Origin: Temnopleurus reevesii
Taxonomy: Eukaryota; Echinodermata; Echinoidea; Temnopleuroida; Temnopleuridae
Reading direction: 5' to 3'
Assembly (NCBI GenBank): GCA_036244855.1
Contig: BQKZ01000860.1
Coordinates: 33,606-45,201 of the forward strand
DNA: 11,596 nt
Both the position numbers and the translations under genes were made by a program. The notes beneath the pieces are model-generated. The model saw only the letters and a list, made by a program, of their open reading frames with translations. It made no database searches and was not told the origin of the DNA. Positions within the stretch are counted from its first letter, which is position 1, and every line of letters starts with the position of its first letter. Positions 7,272 to 11,596 of the stretch are shown piece after piece.

Positions 7272-7395
7272 TCATAAATTTATTCACACTGTGCTGCACT
7301 CGAGGTGTGTAAATGGATACCAGCAGGAATTTATTCCTTTAAAAATGCAAAAGCGCTCATATAATGTAACATATATTTTGCGCCTCTGAATATAT
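7272..7395 (+). mobile_element. Headless SINE fragment of the 6167/9146 family
   Basis: ATTTATTCACACTGTGCTGCACTC, GGATACCAGCAGGAAT and TTTATTCCTTTAAAAATGC match the body of the SINE at 9237-9320. The tRNA-like head is missing, and the fragment starts just right of foldback copy 4. Either the foldback element landed beside an already truncated SINE or the head was lost later. The right end is approximate. Confidence 0.6.
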
Positions 7396-7425
7396 AGAGA
7401 GCAGGTGTGTTGGAATGCTGTATAT

Positions 7426-7554
7426 TATCATTGTTAAATTATCACTATCATTTCATCATTATTATAATCATAGTTGTTTCTGTTGTTATTATTATTGTTA
7501 TTATTACCATCATAATTATTGTCGATATCAGTAGTAGGAGAAGTAGTAGTAGTC

Positions 7555-7588
<34 letters not shown>

Positions 7589-7594
7589 TAGTAA

Positions 7595-7642
<48 letters not shown>

Positions 7643-7856
7643 AAGAAGTAATAGTAGTAGTAGTAGTAATAGTAATAGTAGTAGTAGTAGTAGTAGTAAT
7701 AGTAGTAGTAATTGTATCAACATCATCATCATTATTATTATTATAATTATTATTATCATTATTATTACTATCATTGTTATTATTATCATCGTTATTATCA
7801 TTATTATCATTATTGCCATTATTAATATTATTCTTATTATAGATAATAGTATTATC
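7426..7856. repeat. Compound trinucleotide microsatellite (ATT/ATC)n-(TAG)n-(ATC/ATT)n
   Basis: ATT/ATC-rich repeats (7426-7523) give way to an imperfect TAG/TAA array (about 7530-7711) and then ATC/ATT repeats (about 7721-7856). Open frames on both strands coding for poly-Ser, poly-Val, poly-Thr, poly-Leu or poly-Ile are by-products of the triplet period and are not genes. Confidence 0.95.
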
Positions 7857-8362
7857 ATGATGTTTATAATTAGTATAATATACCATAATCTTGTTAATAC
7901 TGTCAATTTTGTATATATTCATCGAGCTCAGGACTAATGATTAACTTTTTCATGTTTGGCCGAAACTTTGACAAATCAAGAATGACGTATACGCTCACCA
8001 TTTTAATGTTCCATATAAATTATTGCCATCAAAATCGGAGGGATTTGCAATAGTGTGATTGCGATTCATATTTCACGACATGACGTAGAAAGCTATTAGG
8101 CGTGACTCAATTCCGATAAACAAGAGGTATTATCATTATTATTATTTTTTTTTATTGAAGCTTAATATTTTACCAGCTTATTTCACATACACCATACCGT
8201 AAACTATTCAGATCACATCAAGGATCTGAAAGCAAAGCATTATTAAACAATGTCTTTAATTCTTATTTTATAATAAAGTAGAAACAGTAAACAGGTAAGG
8301 GCATTATTATCATTATGTGGCACGGTGTTCATGTAGAAATATTCTGACCTGCCAGATCTTAT
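7857..8362. other. Unannotated AT-rich stretch
   Basis: Short ATT-rich patches at about 8129-8156 and 8304-8317, otherwise nothing I can support. Confidence 0.5.
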
Positions 8363-8662
8363 CATCAGAATAGATGATGTCCGTGAATTGAGTTTACAAT
8401 ATTATATATTTGCGGGGTCCACATCTAAACAAGCAAAGCCTGTCAGTGGATTCCTGAATTTCCTTACTTTATCATTTTCCATGCATTTAGTAATTCATTT
8501 GAGTTTACTTACATCAGTAGAGTTGATGTCTGTGAATTGAGATGAAAATATTATATATTTGTGGGGTCCACATCTTAACAAGCAAAGCCTGTCATCGGAC
8601 TCCTCAATTTCCTTACTTTATCATGTTCCATGCATTTAATAGTTCAATTGCGTTTACTTACA
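8363..8662 (+). repeat. 149-bp tandem duplication (two units)
   Basis: Units 8363-8511 and 8512-8662 start alike with CATCAG and share TGAATTGAG, ATATTATATATTTG, GGGGTCCACATCT, AACAAGCAAAGCCTGTCA and TTCCATGCATTTA in the same order. Divergence is moderate. A fragment with ATCATTTTCCATGCATTTA recurs at about 9989-10007, so the unit may belong to a dispersed repeat rather than a purely local duplication. No coding capacity is convincing. Confidence 0.85.
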
Positions 8663-8941
8663 AACTGCTTTTACAACGCAGTTTATCTTATTTTTCTGCT
8701 TATATTGAAAAAGGGAGTTATTTTGGGATAGACTTTCCTTTAAAGTCGTCCCTAATATTGCGTGATCCAAAGAGCAGGTTGGATTGACCGATTCGTCCCC
8801 GAATTTATTCAAGTAGCCTTTTTTCAGTGTCTCTAGCGACACCAATTATCTTTATTATCCTATCACATAATCGAATTGTCTGACCTAGTGTTATGCCATG
8901 TGAATTCATTATTGATTTCATTTTTAGCTAAGGTAAGTTTT
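8663..8941. other. Unannotated stretch
   Basis: Short open frames exist on both strands but show no domain, splice context or compositional signal. Confidence 0.45.
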
Positions 8942-9022
8942 TTTCACCCATTGACTACTGAATAGTGTATTCCCACAGGCTTTTAGCAAGGACTACCCGG
9001 TTCCAGACATCAATGGGTTAAA
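8942..9022. mobile_element. Very short MITE-like element (81 bp) with 13-bp TIR
   Basis: TTTCACCCATTGA (8942-8954) opposes TCAATGGGTTAAA (9010-9022) with 12 of 13 positions complementary. TAAG lies near both sides (8934-8937 and 9024-9027) and could be a 4-bp target duplication if a T run expanded. The interior includes GGACTACCCGGTTCCAG. A minimal non-autonomous transposon is plausible. Confidence 0.45.
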
Positions 9023-9145
9023 ATAAGCCGAAACGTGCTTATGTTGGAACGTGGGACAAAAGTGAGTTGATTATGTCAGGGTTAAAGTAAAATTACAATA
9101 TGCACAATAGAAGATGCAAATTAGGCTTTGTACCTTTCAGGAAGA

Positions 9146-9437
9146 AAGCGCCGTGGTGTAGTGATCGTGACACTCGCCTTTCAACCAGAGGGTCGTATGT
9201 TCGAATCCCACCCATGGTATCAATTTCCTTCAGCAAGAAATTTATCCATACTGTGCTGCACTCAACCCAGGTGAGGTGAATGGGTACCTGGCAGGAATAT
9301 TTATTCCTTGAAATGCCAAATGCGCTGGTGACTGCCGGGCTAAAACCAGGGTAATAATAATGTAAAGCGTCTTGAGCACTCAGCAATGAGAGTGGATACG
9401 TGCGCTATATAAATTGCATATATTATTATTATAAATA
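9146..9437 (+). mobile_element. tRNA-derived SINE, copy 2 of the family (more complete)
   Basis: The head has A-box-like TGGTGTAGTGA near 9154 and B box TGTTCGAATCC (9198-9208). A body follows with ACTGTGCTGCACTCAACCCAGG and GGCAGGAATATTTATTCC, then AACCAGGGTAATAATAATG, GCGCTATATAAATTGC and an AT-rich (TATTAT) tail. The + strand order of head, body and tail sets the orientation. The minus-strand open frame over it is not a gene. Confidence 0.8.
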
Positions 9438-9767
9438 TAGGAGCACATGTTTCCATCTTTACGATCTTACATTACATCACTTTCCCTAATGATTATCATG
9501 TTATCGACCTATATATTTGTGTAAAAATGTATTAACAGAGTACTGTAATTTGGAGTATAAAATTTGAATTCTATTCGCATAAAATTGTATATACCGTCTC
9601 ATTGTTTTTATTTGTCTTATGCGCGGATGAGAAAGAACAAAGTATGGTGTTAACATTTTCACGAAGTATAGGTTACCAATTTAGGGGGGAATAACACCTT
9701 TAATTGCGACACTGGGAGTAGCTTCTGTAGAAGCTTTTGGTGAACCAAACAACAAAAGATAAGACTG
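9438..9767. other. Unannotated stretch
   Basis: No gene or repeat is supported. A 7-bp-stem hairpin (AGCTTCT-GT-AGAAGCT, near 9720) is present and of unknown relevance. Confidence 0.5.
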
Positions 9768-9845
9768 CGGAGTGCTCAGAGGATTCGAACCCTCACCTTA
9801 CACAATTTTTGCTTGGTTCTAGTTTATCCAATTGTGCCATGCTCC
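9768..9845 (-). pseudogene. tRNA-derived sequence with intact Pol III A and B boxes
   Basis: On the minus strand TGGCACAATTGG (complement of 9828-9839) fits the A-box consensus at every position, and GGTTCGAATCC (complement of 9781-9791) fits the B box exactly, about 36 bp apart. The ends GGAGC and CTCC can pair for four bases, but the rest of the acceptor, the D arm and the anticodon arm pair poorly. I read it as a tRNA pseudogene or SINE head rather than a working tRNA. No isotype is assigned. Confidence 0.55.
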
Positions 9846-10019
9846 TGTACGTGAACGACTTCTATATCAAACAATAACTCCATATGATTTTGTATCACTT
9901 TATTGACATAAAGGAACAAGTTATAAAGAACATTTAGTACATCAAACATAACAAAAGTATACAGAAATACAGAAGAATAAAATGTGTATCATTTTCCATG
10001 CATTTAATATTTCAATGAC

Positions 10020-10210
10020 TGCAAAGGCAGGACAATAAAACAACATGTATAAAAGGTAATATAAATCGAAATATTGTTTAGTTAAACTATAATTCATGTT
10101 TCTATCCTAAATATGCAAACGAAAATTTCAGGTGCATTCAAGACTTGAGTATGTGTATCATTTAGGTTTAGTACATTTTATATTGTCATTATTCACCGGC
10201 TTACCTGACA
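10020..10210. other. Unannotated AT-rich stretch
   Basis: Nothing is supported except the fragment of the 149-bp repeat just before it (about 9989-10007). Confidence 0.4.
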
Positions 10211-10400
10211 TGATTATTATTGATGTTATTGTTGTTATTACCATTATTTTTATTATTAGTGTTATTGTTGTTATTACCATTATTATTATTATTAGTGCTA
10301 TTATTGTTAATGTTATTATTATTATTATTATTATTACTATTATTATCATCATCATCATCATCATCATTATTATCATTAGTGGTATTATCATTATTATCAG
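10211..10400. repeat. Imperfect (ATT)n/(ATC)n microsatellite
   Basis: Trinucleotide array with an internal 36-bp higher-order repeat: GTTATTGTTGTTATTACCAT occurs at about 10224 and 10260. A run of ATC (10347-10366) lies within ATT. Open frames of poly-Ile or poly-Leu across it are artefacts of the period. Confidence 0.9.
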
Positions 10401-10725
10401 TTTCCGCCGTAGTGCCTGTGAATCGACATTTCTAATGTCATAATGTCATATTCACGGAATCTGTGACGTCATGTCGGACAACACCTCATTCACTCTGTAT
10501 ACAAACTTTCACATTTTCTCTTTGTTTTCGGAAAAGTCAACAAAAAGTTGGTTTTCCAGCATTCCTTTATCGATTCTGCACGAGAAGAATCATATAAAAC
10601 ATTTACTGTAAATGCTTGCATTGATTCATTTTTTTTTTTACACATATGTACAAAGTGAAAGACATGACGTATTCCGTCGATTCTGTGGAGCGCTATAAAG
10701 GTACTTCTAACAGTGGTAATGACTG
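10401..10725. other. Unannotated stretch
   Basis: Contains a perfect CRE-like octamer TGACGTCA (10464-10471) and a short direct repeat TAATGTCA (10434, 10441), with no gene context. A minus-strand open frame over it shows no recognisable domain. Confidence 0.4.
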
Positions 10726-10860
10726 AGGCGTCGTGGCGTGCGCCTGAAATCAAGCTGTTCGGGATAGTCATAGACTTGGGTTAGTTCCTGCCTGTGGGTT
10801 CGAAGCCTGGTCGCATACCGTCTTTCGGATGGAGACGTTAAGATGGTGATCCTCTTTCTT
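10726..10860 (+). mobile_element. tRNA-derived SINE, second family
   Basis: A degenerate A box (TGGCGTGCGCC, 10734-10744) and a B box GGTTCGAAGCC (10797-10807, one mismatch) lie farther apart than in the other SINEs, as in tRNAs with a long variable arm. Downstream ACCGTCTTTCGGATGGAGACG followed by TTAAGATGG resembles a core common in marine-invertebrate SINEs (recollection, unverified). It ends in a CTTT-rich tail. Confidence 0.6.
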
Positions 10861-11382
10861 TCTTCTTCTGGCGTAAATATTCAGAATTGAATGATACACG
10901 CCCCTAAACTACATCCTTTCCTTTAATTAGCTCTATATAATAACTGCATATTACTATTCAGAAAATAGCTCACGAGTGAACGTAATTTCAGTCAAGAAAT
11001 TGGGTCGCTGACATGATGTGACAGTTTTCGCGAAATGGCGTGATTTGGGGATAATATTTCCATGATAAAGATTTATTTGTTTGGGGATAGAATCAATCAA
11101 CCAATAAAATAAGGCCTTGGTGTTTAGTGGTGTGTTTTGGTAAGGTAAATTGGCGGTGGAGCAGTTGGCCCGGTCACGTATTGTTTCCCCTGGCTGGTGT
11201 AACAGGGAATCATGTCCTGCTGTTAATTATGTCCGCTTTAAAGTATGCGAAGGTCTTTTGAAACAATAATGATAAAAAAAAGCTTCCAATTTTGGAGGGG
11301 AAATCATTTTTATAGCTTTAATATTGTTGATAAGAAGTGGAGGCAGGGTGAGAGCGGTCCCAAATATTTTGGACAAGTGTGT
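10861..11382. other. Unannotated stretch
   Basis: No supported gene, RNA or repeat. Composition is AT-rich, with a slightly GC-richer patch at about 11150-11220. Confidence 0.5.
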
Positions 11383-11417
11383 GTGCATGTGTGTGTGTTT
11401 GTGTGTGTGGGGGGGGG
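11377..11417. repeat. (TG)n tract followed by a G run
   Basis: An imperfect TG repeat (11377-11408) runs directly into a run of nine G, then CACG. Confidence 0.85.
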
Positions 11418-11519
11418 CACGTAAAAAAAATAAGTTCTTGTTCGTCCGACTTGTGGGTGATTGGACATTTGTAAAGTTATGACCGAGAAAATGTCCTTTA
11501 TTTATCATTTGTGTGCTTG

Positions 11520-11525
<6 letters not shown>

Positions 11526-11596
<71 letters not shown>
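11526..11596. repeat. (TG)n microsatellite to the window end
   Basis: About 35 uninterrupted TG units reach the last base. The real array length is unknown because the sequence ends inside it. Confidence 0.97.

Noticed and set aside
7407..7937. Long open frames on both strands encoding homopolymeric peptides
   Set aside because: They arise from the trinucleotide microsatellite, which stays open in several frames.
9093..9386. Minus-strand open frame of 97 codons
   Set aside because: Lies over the tRNA-derived SINE; no independent support.
10132..10443. Ile/Leu/Ser-rich open frames
   Set aside because: Triplet-repeat artefacts of the (ATT)n/(ATC)n array.
10464..10471. Perfect CRE octamer TGACGTCA
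   Set aside because: A single 8-bp site without a nearby promoter or gene is expected by chance often enough.
10490..10771. Minus-strand open frame of 93 codons
   Set aside because: Extends into the SINE head; no domain, splice signal or compositional support.

Overview
This is eukaryotic, AT-rich, mostly intergenic or intronic DNA. There are no long open reading frames. Microsatellites, tRNA-derived SINEs and small inverted-repeat (MITE-like) elements occupy much of it, which suggests a marine invertebrate. SINE tails of the 'GGGTAAATAA...(ATT)n' type and a possible exon of a GDNF-receptor-like protein make an echinoderm or another ambulacrarian my best guess, but this is inference only. 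The window opens in a G homopolymer and closes in a 71-bp (TG)n tract, so it may be an entire short scaffold that broke at low-complexity ends.

Layout. 1-2216: homopolymer runs, a 218-bp inverted-repeat element (617-834), and three diverged copies of a second family (894-1032, 1341-1517, 2059-2216) with ~30-bp terminal inverted repeats. Two of those three have perfect 4-bp target duplications. 3014-3174: a (TG)n/(TA)n microsatellite. 3552-3850: an old interspersed repeat. 3950-4591: a tandem array of decaying acceptor-plus-exon-start units, 139 bp apart where clearest. It leads into the only credible coding sequence, a terminal exon at 4592-4808 with a cysteine pattern like the GDNF-receptor-alpha/GAS1 fold. 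4855-5644: three copies of a 130-bp near-perfect foldback element flanked by TTA, with a fourth copy at 7124-7262. 6051-6137: an uncleaned Tn5/Nextera mosaic-end sequence, an exact 67-bp copy of 3410-3476 and an N, marking an assembly artefact. 6167-6538 and 9146-9437: two tRNA-headed SINEs of one family. 6886-7028: another MITE-like hairpin. 7426-7856: a compound trinucleotide microsatellite. 8363-8662: a 149-bp tandem duplication. 9768-9845 (minus) and 10726-10860: two more tRNA-derived sequences. 10211-10400 and 11526-11596: further microsatellites.

No gene set or pathway can be reconstructed. The biologically interesting parts are the exon with its degenerating duplicates and the foldback family. 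In one foldback copy both stem arms carry matched substitutions. The adaptor finding limits how far the order of sequence around 6050-6140 can be trusted.
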